Shown: positions 17,101 through 25,328, counted from the stretch's first letter. The stretch is DNA of 64,000 nt from Amycolatopsis aidingensis (GCF_018885265.1 NZ_CP076538.1:4438001-4502000); one strand, 5' to 3'. Program-made: numbers and translations. Notes: generated from the sequence alone by a model not told the origin.

Positions 17101-17393
17101 CCGAACACCTTGATATGCCCGGCGCCACGGTCGGCCAGCAGCTCGACCAGGTAGCTGAAGTACTCCACGTGCCCGCCCTGGTAGGCACTGATCGCGACGC
17201 CCTGGACGTCCTCCGAGATCGCCGCGGTGACCACCTCGTCCACCGACCGGTTGTGCCCGAGATGCACCACCTCGGCGCCCTGGGACTGCAGGATGCGCCG
17301 CATGATGTTGATCGAAGCGTCGTGCCCGTCGAAGAGGCTGGATGCGGTCACGAACCGGACGGGGTGCTCCGGCCGGTACAGTTCGGCGTTCAT
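14154..17393 (-). CDS. icmF: Fused isobutyryl-CoA mutase IcmF (B12 domain, G-protein chaperone, mutase)
   Basis: A 1079-residue fusion. Residues 1-145 are the cobalamin-binding domain with DGHDASIN (22-29; His24 is the cobalt ligand). Residues ~190-420 are a MeaB-type GTPase with P-loop GITGTGGSGKSS (198-209). Residues ~520-1079 are the acyl-CoA mutase barrel (GVFPFKREGEDP, QTSGRSLHAQE). The Phe in GVFPFKR is characteristic of isobutyryl- rather than methylmalonyl-CoA mutases. The enzyme interconverts isobutyryl-CoA and n-butyryl-CoA with adenosylcobalamin; some members also act on isovaleryl- or pivalyl-CoA. The length matches full IcmF. It is transcribed from an AT-rich promoter at 17394-17430. 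Confidence 0.93.
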   Translation of the reverse strand: MNAELYRPEHPVRFVTASSLFDGHDASINIMRRILQSQGAEVVHLGHNRSVDEVVTAAISEDVQGVAISAYQGGHVEYFSYLVELLADRGAGHIKVFGGGGGVIVREEIELLHSRGVARIFSPDDGLEMGLPGMINSMIRACDVDLGSRETGTVDTLLSGDVPTLSRVITRLQADTLPGEWTSAITEAARGRTVPVLGITGTGGSGKSSLTDELVRRFRLDQEDKLRIAVLAVDPSRRRGGGALLGDRIRMNCLDGAPVFFRSLATRTTSGEIPTGLDEAVLACKAAGYDLVIVETPGIGQGDAGIVDHVDYSLYVMTPEFGAASQLEKIDMLDFADTVAINKFERRGAEDARRDVARQLVRNREAFGSAPEDMPVYGTSAAKFNDDGVTALYQHLRDDLAELGLSVSAGVLPAVEGKVSTDASTIIPSSRTRYLADIAATVRGYHEHTRAQAEAVRQREHLRAAREALAGAGSGTEDLSRLLERAEQEVDAESRRLLEAWPELAESYRAEELVVRIRDKELHTQLWRDTLSGSRIPRVALPRYADPGELLSFLRRENLPGYFPYTGGVFPFKREGEDPARMFAGEGDPFRTNRRFKYLSSDSEAKRLSTAFDSVTLYGHDPDTRPDIYGKVGTSGVSIATLEDMEVLYEGFDLTAPTTSVSMTINGPAPTILAFFLNTAIDQKMDAFRAEHGREPSESEAAQLREWTLRNVRGTVQADILKEDQGQNTCIFSTEFSLRMMADVQEWFIEHGVRNFYSVSISGYHIAEAGANPISQLAFTLANGFTYVESYLARGMDIDDFAPNLSFFFSNGMDAEYSVLGRVARRIWAVAMRERYGAGERSQKLKYHVQTSGRSLHAQEMSFNDIRTTLQALCALYDNANSLHTNAYDEAITTPSESSVRRAMAIQMIINKEWGLSKNENPLQGSFIIDELTDLVEEAVLTEFDRISERGGVLGAMETGYQRGKIQDESMTYERLKHDGSLPIVGVNTFRNPSGADEEEGEVELARATEEEKKSQLSRLADFQQRNAEESRLALRQLREVATSGGNLFGALMDAARVCSLGQITEAFFEVGGQYRRNV

Positions 17394-17398
17394 CCCTC

Positions 17399-17426
17399 CA
17401 AAATACTTGGACTTCCTACTATTTTG
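17399..17426. promoter_or_regulatory. AT-rich inverted repeat at the icmF start
   Basis: CAAAATA (17399-17405) and TATTTTG (17420-17426) are perfect inverted arms around a 14-nt spacer, ending 6 nt upstream of the icmF ATG. This is strikingly AT-rich in a GC-rich region and overlaps the GGAGGG ribosome-binding site side. It could be an operator for an acyl-CoA-responsive regulator; none is identified here. Confidence 0.5.
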
Positions 17427-17463
17427 AAGGCATGACCCACCGTGATGACGGTCACCCGACCCG

Positions 17464-18111
17464 TTACTGCGCTGCCGCGGAGCGGCGCGCGATCCACTGC
17501 CGCATGGCGTACTCGACCAGGGTGATCAGGGTCTGCTTCGTCGACTCCCTGTCCCGCGCGTCGCACCGGACGATCGGGGTGTTCGGGTCGATCGACAGCG
17601 CCTCGCGCACGTCGTTGACGTCGTGGTGCAGCACCCCGTCGAAGGTGTTCAGCCCGATGATGTACGGCAGGCCGCGATCCTCGAAGAAGTCCACCGGGGC
17701 GAAGGAGTCGGCGAGCCGCCGGGTGTCGGCGAGCACCACGGCCCCGATCGCGCCGCGTACCAGGTCGTCCCACATGAACCAGAACCGCTGCTGCCCCGGC
17801 GTGCCGAACAGGTAGAGGATCAGGTCCTCGTCCAGCGAGACCCGGCCGAAGTCCATCGCGACGGTGGTCGTGGACTTGTTCGGGGTCGCATCGAGGTCGT
17901 CGATGCCGGTACTGGCATCGGTCATCATCGCCTCGGTGGTCAACGGGACGATCTCGGACACCGACCCCACGAAGGTGGTCTTGCCAGCGCCGAACCCGCC
18001 GGCCACGACGATCTTGGCTGACGTCATGGTCGGCGCCGCGGTGCCGCCGCCCGCCGCCTGGCGGGCTACACCTTCCGCATTCCGCGGTGCCTTAAAGCCG
18101 ACGGAGTCCAC
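17464..18111 (-). CDS. cvnD: Conservon small GTPase CvnD
   Basis: A 215-residue P-loop GTPase of the MglA/conservon type. It has GGFGAGKTT (Walker A, ~residues 38-46), a FGTPGQQRFW switch II motif and a DTRRL/NTFDG base-recognition region. In Streptomyces conservons CvnD works with the roadblock protein CvnB, the DUF742 protein CvnC and the sensor kinase CvnA as a membrane-associated complex resembling a bacterial G-protein system. The GTG at 18111 overlaps the upstream DUF742 gene by 20 bp; a start nearer the Walker motif (MTSAKIVVAG) is the alternative. It is the last gene of the four-gene operon. Confidence 0.88.
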   Translation of the reverse strand: MDSVGFKAPRNAEGVARQAAGGGTAAPTMTSAKIVVAGGFGAGKTTFVGSVSEIVPLTTEAMMTDASTGIDDLDATPNKSTTTVAMDFGRVSLDEDLILYLFGTPGQQRFWFMWDDLVRGAIGAVVLADTRRLADSFAPVDFFEDRGLPYIIGLNTFDGVLHHDVNDVREALSIDPNTPIVRCDARDRESTKQTLITLVEYAMRQWIARRSAAAQ

Positions 18112-18706
18112 TCAAAACCCTTTCCATCAACATCAGATGTTCCTCGGCGCCGTCGTCACTCGAGACGGTCCTGTGCACAGCGATCAGACCCGCATCTGCC
18201 GCGTCACTGATCAGGACTCGCGCGACGCCGAGCGGAACCCGGAGGGCCGAGACGATCTCGGCGACCGACCGCGGGGTCCGGCATTCTTCCATGATCAATC
18301 GATGTTCGACCAGCTCGGGCGCCGGCATGGTGTCGTGCTCCCGGGTGGAGAGCAGTGTCTCCAGCTCCAGTGCGTAGTTGGCCTTGGTCCGGCCACCGGT
18401 GATGGCATACGGGCGGACGAACCCCGTTTCCTCTTCCGCCGCCGGTAAGGGGATGGCTTCGGCAGACACGCGCTGCTCCTTTCCGGTCGAGTGCCCAGGG
18501 CGTGCGGCGCCCGCGTCGCCGCGCGAGTCCTCCTTGCTCTTCTTCTTACGCTTCTTCCGGCCGCGCCCGGAGTCCAAGGTGAAGGAGTTGAGCACATCGG
18601 CGAACGTGCTCTCCTCCGCGCGCCCTTCGGCGGCGCCGCTCCCCTCCTCCTGGGGCCGGCGATCCGCGCCCGGCTCTTCACCGAAGAACCCCGATCCCGT
18701 GTTCAT
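18092..18706 (-). CDS. cvnC: Conservon DUF742 protein CvnC
   Basis: A 204-residue protein. The first ~95 residues are low complexity with a basic Lys/Arg run (RKKRKKKSK, residues ~50-58). The DUF742 domain follows (FVRPYAITGGRTK, ELVEHRLIMEECRTPRSVAEIVSALRVP split across a winged helix-like region, RVLISDAADAGLI). DUF742 proteins are predicted winged-helix adaptors. The start codon shares one base with the stop of cvnB (TGATG), so translation is coupled. The extended basic N-terminus is longer than in many CvnC proteins. Confidence 0.86.
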   Translation of the reverse strand: MNTGSGFFGEEPGADRRPQEEGSGAAEGRAEESTFADVLNSFTLDSGRGRKKRKKKSKEDSRGDAGAARPGHSTGKEQRVSAEAIPLPAAEEETGFVRPYAITGGRTKANYALELETLLSTREHDTMPAPELVEHRLIMEECRTPRSVAEIVSALRVPLGVARVLISDAADAGLIAVHRTVSSDDGAEEHLMLMERVLSGLRRL

Positions 18707-19158
18707 CAGCCCACCGGTTCACCGATCAGCGAGCCGCCCGAGCTCTGCAGCTGCGCGCGCAGCTCCGGGGTGAGGATCTGCCCGACCCGGTCCACGAGCA
18801 GGGTCATTTCATAGGCCACCTGCCCGATATCGCAGTTCGGGGCCGCGAGTACGGCCAGGCAGGAACCATCGCTGATGGACATCAGCACCATGATGCCCAG
18901 CTCCATCTCGACCACGGTCTCGTTGACCGCCCCGGCCTCGAAGCACCGCGCGGCGCCCTGGGTGAGGCTCACCAGCCCGGAGGCGACGGCGGCCAGCTGG
19001 TCGGCCCGGTCCAGCGGGAGGCGGTTCGACGAGGTCAACAGCAGGCCGTCCGCGGAGACGACGACCGCGTGGGCCACCCCCGGCACCCGCTCGGCGAAGT
19101 CGTTGACCAACCATCCGAACTGATTCTGTTGAGGCTGTGCCCCTTCCGGCGAGGTCAT
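18706..19158 (-). CDS. cvnB: Conservon roadblock/LC7 protein CvnB
   Basis: A 150-residue roadblock/LC7-domain protein (NQFGWLVNDFAERVPGVAHAVVVSADGLLL, VVEMELGIMVLMSISDG split motifs). Roadblock proteins regulate small GTPases, in this case presumably CvnD. The ATG overlaps the cvnA stop by 4 nt (ATGA). The length and domain cover are typical of the family. Confidence 0.9.
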   Translation of the reverse strand: MTSPEGAQPQQNQFGWLVNDFAERVPGVAHAVVVSADGLLLTSSNRLPLDRADQLAAVASGLVSLTQGAARCFEAGAVNETVVEMELGIMVLMSISDGSCLAVLAAPNCDIGQVAYEMTLLVDRVGQILTPELRAQLQSSGGSLIGEPVG

Positions 19159-22100
19159 TCACCCTCCACTTTCTCTTGGTTGCCGTCGGCCGGTTCAGCG
19201 GTCTGGTGCCGGCCCCGGCGGATTCCCTGCTGGAAGCTGCTCAACCGCCCGCGGACGTCGGCGGGATCGCGCTCGGCGCGCGGTGCCGCCTTCGCCGGTC
19301 CGGCGCTGCCCGGCATCAGCCGTTCGCCACGACGACGCCGGGGCAACCCCGCCGAAGTATAGGCGGACGGTGACGAGCTCATCGCGGACCGCGCGGACCG
19401 GTGCCGCTCGTCGGAGGCGAACGACCAGTCGCCTTCCGACCGCGTGCCCTGGGTGTCCTTGCGGTCCTGGGTGGACTGGGGATCCTGGGGGTGCTCTTGG
19501 TTGCCGCCCGCACCGCCGGGCCGCTGCTCCGGCCGGGCCTGCTGCGACGCGCCGGGCTGCTCGCCCGAACTGCGCCTGCGTCCCCGGCTGAGCCCCTGCT
19601 GGAAGCTGCTCAACCTGCCCCGGACATCGGCCGGATCCCTGGTGGGCAGCTCCGCAGCCTTGCCGGTGGACTCCTCCGCGCCGCCCTCCGTGCGCGCCGC
19701 ACTGCCCGGCATCAGGTACTCCCCGCGCCTGCGGCGGGGCAGGCCCGCGGGGGTGTAGCTGGACGGCTCGGTCCGGGACACCGCCTGCACCGTACGCCAA
19801 CTCTCGTCGCTGGCGAAGTCCCAGCTCTGCATGGCCGCGCTGGCCGCGTCGCCACGCTCCTCCGCCGCCTTCGGCTGCTCCTCGGCGGTGCGGAACCACG
19901 CGGAGAGGGTGGCGTCGAAGATCGGGGTGGTCTCGGTCCGCCAGTCGTCGGCCTGCTGTGCCCTGCGGGCGGCGTCGGCGGCCGTGGTCGCGGCGCTCCA
20001 CCAGTCGCTCAGCACGGTGCTGTTCGCCTCGAACAGTTCCTTGCCGCCGGGTACCGCCCCCGGCCTGCGCCGGTCCGCCTTGCCCGCGGCCGGGTGCTGC
20101 ACCCGCTCGGTGGTCTCGGTGTCCTCCGCGGGCTCGGTGCTCACGGCGTCCTGGGTGTCCTGGGTGTCCCCGGCGCCCGCACCGTCCTCGGTGGCCTCCG
20201 TGGCCCCGGTGGCCACCTCCTGGGCCGACGCGGCCTCGTCCGGACCGTCCTGCTCGGTCGGCCAGGCGGCAGCGGGCTCGGCGGGCTGCGCGGCCTCCGG
20301 CTGCGCAGGGCTCGGCGCGGGCTGGGCCGGTTTCGGCTGCTGGGGCCGCGTGGAGCGGTCGGCATCCTGGTCGTCCCGGTCGATCGGGCTGAACAGCGCC
20401 GTCCCGGAGACCTCCATCTCCGAGGGAGGTCCCGCGGTACGTGGCGGCGGGGCCTGCGGGCCGCCGCCGAACCCGTTCACCGCGGCGCCGTGCCCGGTCC
20501 CCGGCCGCTCCACCGGAGTGCCGTTCACCTGCCGCTGCCGCCGCGGCAGCGGGGCGCCAGCGGGCTGCGGCGCCGATTCCGGCTGCGCGGGCGGTTGCTG
20601 GGCGTCCTCGCCCACCACCAGGCCCGCCGGGACGGTGACCGTGGCGCGCACGCCCGCGATGTCCTTGCCGCCGTGCAGCGTCACGCCGAAGCCGTGCCTG
20701 CTCGCCAGCCTGCCGACCACGAACAGGCCCATCCGGCGCGAGGTGGCCAGGTCCACCGAGGCCGATTCGGTCAGCCGGGCGTTGGCCTCGGCGACCTCGG
20801 CCTCGTTCATGCCGATGCCCTTGTCCATGATGTCCAGCGACAGCGAGCCGTCCTCCATCAGCTGGGGGACCACGATGACCTGGGTGTCCGGCGCGGAGAA
20901 CGCGGTGGCGTTGTCCAGCAGTTCGGCGAGCAGCCGCATCAGGTCGCTGGCCGCGTAGCCGAGCACCCGCGAGGCCGGCGGGGTGCGCACCACGACCCGC
21001 TGGTACTGCTCGATCTCGGAGACCGCGGCCCGCAGCACGTCCGTGGTGCTGATCGGCTGGCCCGACCTGCGGCCGGGCTCCGCCCCGGACAACACCATCA
21101 GGTTCTCGTTGTTGCGCCGCATCCGGGTGGCGAGGTGGTCGAGCTGGAACAGGGTGGCCAGCTGGTCGGCGTCCTCCTCGTCCCGCTCCAGCCGCTCGAT
21201 CAGCTGCAGCTGGCGCTGCACCAGGCTCTGGCTGCGGCGGGAAAGGTTGACGAACACGTTGCTGTAGCCGGTACGCATCGCGGCCTGCGCGACGGCCAGC
21301 CGCAGCGCCTGGCTGTGCACGGCGTCGAAAGCCCTGGCCACCTGACCGACCTCGTCGGCGGTGCGCACCGGGACGGGCTGCAGCTCGGTGCTCTGCGGAC
21401 GGCCCTCCTGGATGTTGTGCACGGCGGCGGGCAGCTGGGTGTCGGCGACGTCCAGCGCGCTGGCCCGCAGCACCCGCAGCGACCGGAGCAACTGCCTGGT
21501 GATCACGAAGACCACCGCAGCGGCCAGCACGAACGCGCTGAACAGCAGCACGGCGAGCAGTCCCGCGTCATTACTCGAACCCTCGACCAGCGCCGCGGTG
21601 GTCTCCCCCAGCCCGGTGCCGAGCCGGTCGGCCACGGTGCCGAGCTGGTCGGTGACCGCGGTCGAGGCCTCCTGCCAGCGCTGCGGGTCGATCCCGCTCA
21701 GCGCGTCCCCCGCGGCGACCTGGCTCGCAAGGTCCTGCCGCGCCGCGAACTCCGCTCCGGAAACCGTGCCGTCGTACAGCTGCCGCTGCGAGCCGCTCGC
21801 CGCCGCCCGGAACTCGGTCAGCCGGTCGGCCAGCCGGACCTGCGCGGCCCGCACCTGGTTGAGCTCGTCCGGGGTGAGCCCCGCGCGGGCGATCCCGTAG
21901 CCGACCAGCGCCTGTTCGAAGGAGACCTGCTCGGCCGCGGCCAGCAGCGCGTGCAGCGCGGTCGGTGTCCCGCCGATCTCCGGGTCGCTCAGCTGCGAGA
22001 CCAGCGTCGTGTCCAGCGCCAGCAGCGCGCCGGTGATCGCCGAGTACTCCTCGACGGCCTGCCCGGGGTCCAGCTGGCCCGCGCCGACCTGCTCCCGGAT

Positions 22101-22577
22101 CCCGGACAGCCGGTCCAGTTGCGTGGCGGCCTCGCGCTGGGCACCGCTGAGCGTCCCGTCCAGTTCCACCGCCCGGTCCGCGGCCTCGGACATCGCCGGG
22201 ATCGCCCGGTCGAGCTCCCCGCGCGTGGTCTGCAGCTCGGCGGAGTCACCGGCAAGGCCCTGGTTCAGCAGCCGCACGGTCTGGGTACGCTCGTCCTGCA
22301 CCTCGCCGAGCACCGAACGCACCTCGCCGTTCAGCGCGACCAGCGCCTCCATCCGCTCGTAGCCGTCCGCGCGCTCGACCTGGCCGGCTATCGTGGTGCC
22401 CCCGAGCACCAGGGCGATGAGCATCGGGACGAGGGTGACCGCGGCCAGCTTGACCGGCAGGCTCCAGTCGCGCCACTGCAGCAGTTCCCGCCACTTCAGC
22501 CGCCACTTCGGCGGGCGGGGCGCTTGCTGGCCGAGGAGCTTCCCAACAGGCACTTGTCCTTGTCCTGCAACGGTCAC
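19155..22577 (-). CDS. cvnA: Conservon sensor histidine kinase-like protein CvnA (NIT domain)
   Basis: A 1140-residue membrane protein. TM1 is at ~43-63, an extracytoplasmic nitrate/nitrite-sensing-type helical domain at ~64-335, TM2 at ~338-360, HAMP at ~360-425, a dimerisation region at ~425-500 and the HATPase domain at ~545-655 with ELLDNAT (N box) and DKGIGM (G1 box). A classical phospho-accepting H-box is not obvious: LSRRSQSLVQRQL stands where an H-box helix would be. This is usual for the family, so kinase activity is uncertain. Residues ~660-1140 are Pro/Glu/Ala-rich with two copies of a GLPRRRRGE-LMPGS module. The GTG start at 22577 follows a GGGAG site. Confidence 0.88.
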   Translation of the reverse strand: MTVAGQGQVPVGKLLGQQAPRPPKWRLKWRELLQWRDWSLPVKLAAVTLVPMLIALVLGGTTIAGQVERADGYERMEALVALNGEVRSVLGEVQDERTQTVRLLNQGLAGDSAELQTTRGELDRAIPAMSEAADRAVELDGTLSGAQREAATQLDRLSGIREQVGAGQLDPGQAVEEYSAITGALLALDTTLVSQLSDPEIGGTPTALHALLAAAEQVSFEQALVGYGIARAGLTPDELNQVRAAQVRLADRLTEFRAAASGSQRQLYDGTVSGAEFAARQDLASQVAAGDALSGIDPQRWQEASTAVTDQLGTVADRLGTGLGETTAALVEGSSNDAGLLAVLLFSAFVLAAAVVFVITRQLLRSLRVLRASALDVADTQLPAAVHNIQEGRPQSTELQPVPVRTADEVGQVARAFDAVHSQALRLAVAQAAMRTGYSNVFVNLSRRSQSLVQRQLQLIERLERDEEDADQLATLFQLDHLATRMRRNNENLMVLSGAEPGRRSGQPISTTDVLRAAVSEIEQYQRVVVRTPPASRVLGYAASDLMRLLAELLDNATAFSAPDTQVIVVPQLMEDGSLSLDIMDKGIGMNEAEVAEANARLTESASVDLATSRRMGLFVVGRLASRHGFGVTLHGGKDIAGVRATVTVPAGLVVGEDAQQPPAQPESAPQPAGAPLPRRQRQVNGTPVERPGTGHGAAVNGFGGGPQAPPPRTAGPPSEMEVSGTALFSPIDRDDQDADRSTRPQQPKPAQPAPSPAQPEAAQPAEPAAAWPTEQDGPDEAASAQEVATGATEATEDGAGAGDTQDTQDAVSTEPAEDTETTERVQHPAAGKADRRRPGAVPGGKELFEANSTVLSDWWSAATTAADAARRAQQADDWRTETTPIFDATLSAWFRTAEEQPKAAEERGDAASAAMQSWDFASDESWRTVQAVSRTEPSSYTPAGLPRRRRGEYLMPGSAARTEGGAEESTGKAAELPTRDPADVRGRLSSFQQGLSRGRRRSSGEQPGASQQARPEQRPGGAGGNQEHPQDPQSTQDRKDTQGTRSEGDWSFASDERHRSARSAMSSSPSAYTSAGLPRRRRGERLMPGSAGPAKAAPRAERDPADVRGRLSSFQQGIRRGRHQTAEPADGNQEKVEGE
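19205..19825 (-). repeat. Tandemly duplicated C-terminal module inside cvnA
   Basis: Two coding repeats lie at about 19205-19425 and 19585-19825. Each encodes a FASDE segment, then AGLPRRRRGE followed by LMPGSA, then DPADVRGRLSSFQQG. The nucleotide runs over SFQQG are also similar, which suggests fairly recent duplication. The GLPRR motif occurs near the end of many actinobacterial NIT-domain kinases, usually once. Confidence 0.75.
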
Positions 22578-23304
22578 GAAGGTGACTCCCTGTCCGGTTC
22601 GCCACTGGTCTGGTCGGTGCTGGTTCGTTCGGCGCTGGCGCGTTCGGTACTACTGTCCATGTCCTGTCGACCCCCTGGCCCCGGCTGGCTGCAACTCGCA
22701 CGATGCAAGTGCAGGCGCACAAGCAGCCGCACGAGCGTCCGGCCGAGCCGACACGATGGCCAAGCTGGCGAAAGAAGCGTACACCAATCGGGTGGAAATC
22801 AATTTCTCCGCGCATACCCGACATGACCAGCCGAAATGATGTTGTGAACAGTTTCGCAAAGTCGTCTCGGCAACGCGACTTCTCCGGATGGGCAATTCGG
22901 CTACAGATTCCATGGAGTCACCGGTTCGCGTGTCACCCACTCAGACCTTGCAACGCCGGGGAGTCGCGGTCGACGCCTACCGGGCGTATCCATACACCAG
23001 GATGAAGCGGAGATAAATTCCACGATGATGTGGTGTTTCATCGTCGGGCCGAGGCGGCCGATCGGCCGCGCCACCGGAACACCGCTCCCCGACTCGTGAT
23101 CACGAACGGTAATTACCGACCGGCCACACTGCCCGTTGCCGATCATCGTACATCCACCTGCTGCCGCATTCTCGCGGGTCAGCTCTACTTCCGGTCGGTC
23201 CACAACCCACTAACGAGTGAGGACGATCGGCGTCGCTACCATATGCGCCCTGCCTCGTGCAGTCGCCAGCCAGCCGCCGAACCAGTCCCGCCTCCGGAGA
23301 GCCC
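22578..23304. other. 727-bp divergent intergenic region between cvnA and the DUF485 gene
   Basis: No convincing gene is seen; the open frames here lack start context and protein character. It must hold the cvnA promoter (left side) and the DUF485-symporter promoter (right side). It contains two adjacent 12-bp palindromes at 23094-23118. Base composition is less GC-rich than the flanking genes, for example around 22830-22870 and 22990-23035. Confidence 0.6.
23094..23118. promoter_or_regulatory. Two adjacent perfect 12-bp palindromes
   Basis: TCGTGATCACGA (23094-23105) and CGGTAATTACCG (23107-23118) are each perfect palindromes separated by one base. They lie about 190-210 bp upstream of the DUF485-symporter start. 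They may be operators for one or two regulators; the binding protein is unknown. Confidence 0.45.
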
Positions 23305-23724
23305 ATGCCCGACGTCGCACGCGCCACCACGGCAGGCAGCCCGCTCGAGGAGACCGGTCGCATCCCGGTGATGTTCGGCGGGCGCGGGGAAGAACCCCGG
23401 CCCGCGACCAGCGTGACCCCGGACTACGAGCGCATCCACCGCAGCTCCGAGTTCCGCGCCCTGCGCGGCAGGCTGCGCCGGTTCGTGTTCCCGGTGAGCC
23501 TGCTGTTCTTCGCCTGGTACCTCGGCTACGTGCTGCTCGCGGCCTACGCGCACGAGTTCATGAGCACCAAGGTGTTCGGGCAGGTCAACATGGCGATGGT
23601 GCTCGGTGTCCTGCAGTTCCTCAGCACGGTCGTGGTCACCGTGGCCTACCTGCGGTTCGCCCGGCGGCAGGTCGATCCCCGGGTGGCCGAGATCCGCAGG
23701 CAGGCCGGGGTACCCGAGCAATGA
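23305..23724 (+). CDS. DUF485 membrane protein, symporter partner
   Basis: A 139-residue protein with a ~45-residue soluble N-terminus and two transmembrane segments (~68-88 and ~103-123). It has the DUF485 pattern EFRALRGRLRRFVFPVSLLFF split by YLGYVLLAAY. DUF485 proteins are encoded directly before acetate/monocarboxylate sodium symporters (YjcH-ActP, MctB-MctC type) and are thought to assist them. GGAGAG lies 4 nt before the ATG. The stop overlaps the symporter start by 4 nt. Confidence 0.85.
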   Translation: MPDVARATTAGSPLEETGRIPVMFGGRGEEPRPATSVTPDYERIHRSSEFRALRGRLRRFVFPVSLLFFAWYLGYVLLAAYAHEFMSTKVFGQVNMAMVLGVLQFLSTVVVTVAYLRFARRQVDPRVAEIRRQAGVPEQ

Positions 23725-25316
23725 GCACGGCACTGGCCGCGGACGAGCGGATCCTCAGCGACCCGGTACTCAACACCGGGGTGTTCGCGCTGTTCGTCGC
23801 CATCACCCTGTTCGTGGTCTACCGGGTGAGCCACCGCAACCGCTCCACCGCCGACTACTACGCGGCTGGCAGCGTGTTCACCGGCAGGCAGAACGGGATC
23901 GCGCTGTCCGGCGACTTCCTCTCCGCCGCATCCTTCCTCGGCATCGCTGGCGCGATCGCCATCCACGGCTACGACGGCTTCCTGTACTCGATCGGGTTCC
24001 TGGTCGCCTGGCTGGTGGACCTGCTGCTGATCGCCGAACTGCTGCGCAACACCGGCCGGTTCACCATGGGCGACGTGCTCAGCTTCCGGATGCGGCAGCG
24101 ACCGGTCCGGGCGGCCGCGGCGACCTCAACGCTCGTGATCTCGTTCTTCTACATGCTCGCGCAGATGGCGGGCGCCGGCGGGCTGGTCGCGCTGCTACTG
24201 AACATCCACAGTGGCTTCGGCCAGGCGCTGGTGATCGGCGTGGTCGGGCTGGTGATGGTGCTGTACGTGCTGGTCGGTGGCATGAAGGGCACCACATGGG
24301 TGCAGATCATCAAGGCCGGCCTGCTGATCCTCAGCGCCACCGGGATCACCGTGTTCCTGTTCGGCAAGTTCGGCTTCAGCTTCTCCGGGCTGCTCTCCGC
24401 CGCGGCCGACAACAGCCCGCTGGGCGAGCAGTTGCTGGAGCCCGGCGGGCGGTACGGCGCGAACGACACCAGCAAACTGGACTTCGTCTCGCTGGCGGTG
24501 GCGCTGATCCTCGGCGCCGCCGCGCTGCCGCACGTGCTGATGCGGTTCTACACCGTGCCGAACGCGCGGGAGGCCCGCCGTTCGGTGGTCTGGGCCACCG
24601 CATGCATGTTCGTGTTCTACCTGTGCACCCTGGTGATCGGGTTCGGTGCGGCCGCGCTGGTGGACGCCGACACCATCCGGAACGCGCCGGGCGGGGAGAA
24701 CTCCGCGGCCCCGCTGCTCGCGCTGGAGATCGGCGGCACCCTGCTGCTGGGCATCGTGTCCGCCGTGGCCTTCGCCACCATCCTCGCGGTGGTGGCCGGG
24801 CTGACCATCACCGCGTCGGCCTCATTCGCGCACGACGTCTACGCCAACATCGTCAAGCGCGGGAAGGCCAGCGCGGACACCGAGATCCGGGTGGCCCGGT
24901 ACACCGCGGTGGTCGTCGGCGTGCTCTCGATCATCGGCGGTATCCTGGCCAACGGACAGAACGTCGCGTTCCTGGTGGCGTTGGCCTTCGCGGTGGCCGC
25001 CTCGGCGAACCTGTCGACCCTGCTGTACTCCTTGTTCTGGAAGCGCTTCAACACCATGGGAACTCTCTGCGGTATCTACGGCGGGCTGGCCGCCTGCCTG
25101 GTCCTGGTGCTGTTCTCGCCGGTGATCTCCGGTGCCCCGGACTCGGTCTTCCCTGCGATCGACTTCGCCTGGTTCCCGTTACGCAACCCCGGCCTGGTGT
25201 CGATCCCGTTCTCCTTCCTCTGCGGCTTCGTCGGCACCCTGCTCGGCAGGACCAAGGCCGATCCTGGCAAGCACGCCGAGATGGAGGTCCGTTCGCTGAC
25301 CGGCATCGGCGCCTGA
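23721..25316 (+). CDS. Sodium:solute symporter for acetate/monocarboxylates (ActP/MctC-like)
   Basis: A 531-residue SSS-family transporter with about 13 transmembrane segments. Diagnostic features are STADYYAAGSVFTGRQNGIALSGDF in two parts, FLSAASFLGIAG (sodium-site region), GAAALPHVLMRFYTVPNAREARRSV and DVYANIVKRGKA. These match ActP and corynebacterial MctC, which import acetate, propionate and pyruvate with sodium or protons. Translational coupling (ATGA) with the DUF485 gene supports the pairing. The gene ends 12 nt before speC on the same strand, so it may share a transcript with the polyamine genes. Confidence 0.87.
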   Translation: MSTALAADERILSDPVLNTGVFALFVAITLFVVYRVSHRNRSTADYYAAGSVFTGRQNGIALSGDFLSAASFLGIAGAIAIHGYDGFLYSIGFLVAWLVDLLLIAELLRNTGRFTMGDVLSFRMRQRPVRAAAATSTLVISFFYMLAQMAGAGGLVALLLNIHSGFGQALVIGVVGLVMVLYVLVGGMKGTTWVQIIKAGLLILSATGITVFLFGKFGFSFSGLLSAAADNSPLGEQLLEPGGRYGANDTSKLDFVSLAVALILGAAALPHVLMRFYTVPNAREARRSVVWATACMFVFYLCTLVIGFGAAALVDADTIRNAPGGENSAAPLLALEIGGTLLLGIVSAVAFATILAVVAGLTITASASFAHDVYANIVKRGKASADTEIRVARYTAVVVGVLSIIGGILANGQNVAFLVALAFAVAASANLSTLLYSLFWKRFNTMGTLCGIYGGLAACLVLVLFSPVISGAPDSVFPAIDFAWFPLRNPGLVSIPFSFLCGFVGTLLGRTKADPGKHAEMEVRSLTGIGA

Positions 25317-25328
25317 GAACCTGATCTG

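Noticed and set aside
14154..17393. Methylmalonyl-CoA mutase as the identity of the fused mutase
   Set aside because: The in-chain GTPase between the B12 domain and the mutase barrel, and the Phe in GVFPFKR, mark IcmF rather than MutB.
14016..17435. 1139-residue open frame on the plus strand opposite icmF
   Set aside because: His/Arg/Pro/Gly-rich antisense translation caused by GC-rich third positions; icmF on the other strand has complete domain structure.
19401..22826. 1141-residue open frame on the plus strand opposite cvnA
   Set aside because: Same GC shadow effect; no domain character, while cvnA has clear membrane, HAMP and ATPase segments.
22650..22940. Minus-strand open frame of 96 codons upstream of cvnA
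   Set aside because: No ribosome site, no domain character, and it would lie across the cvnA promoter region.
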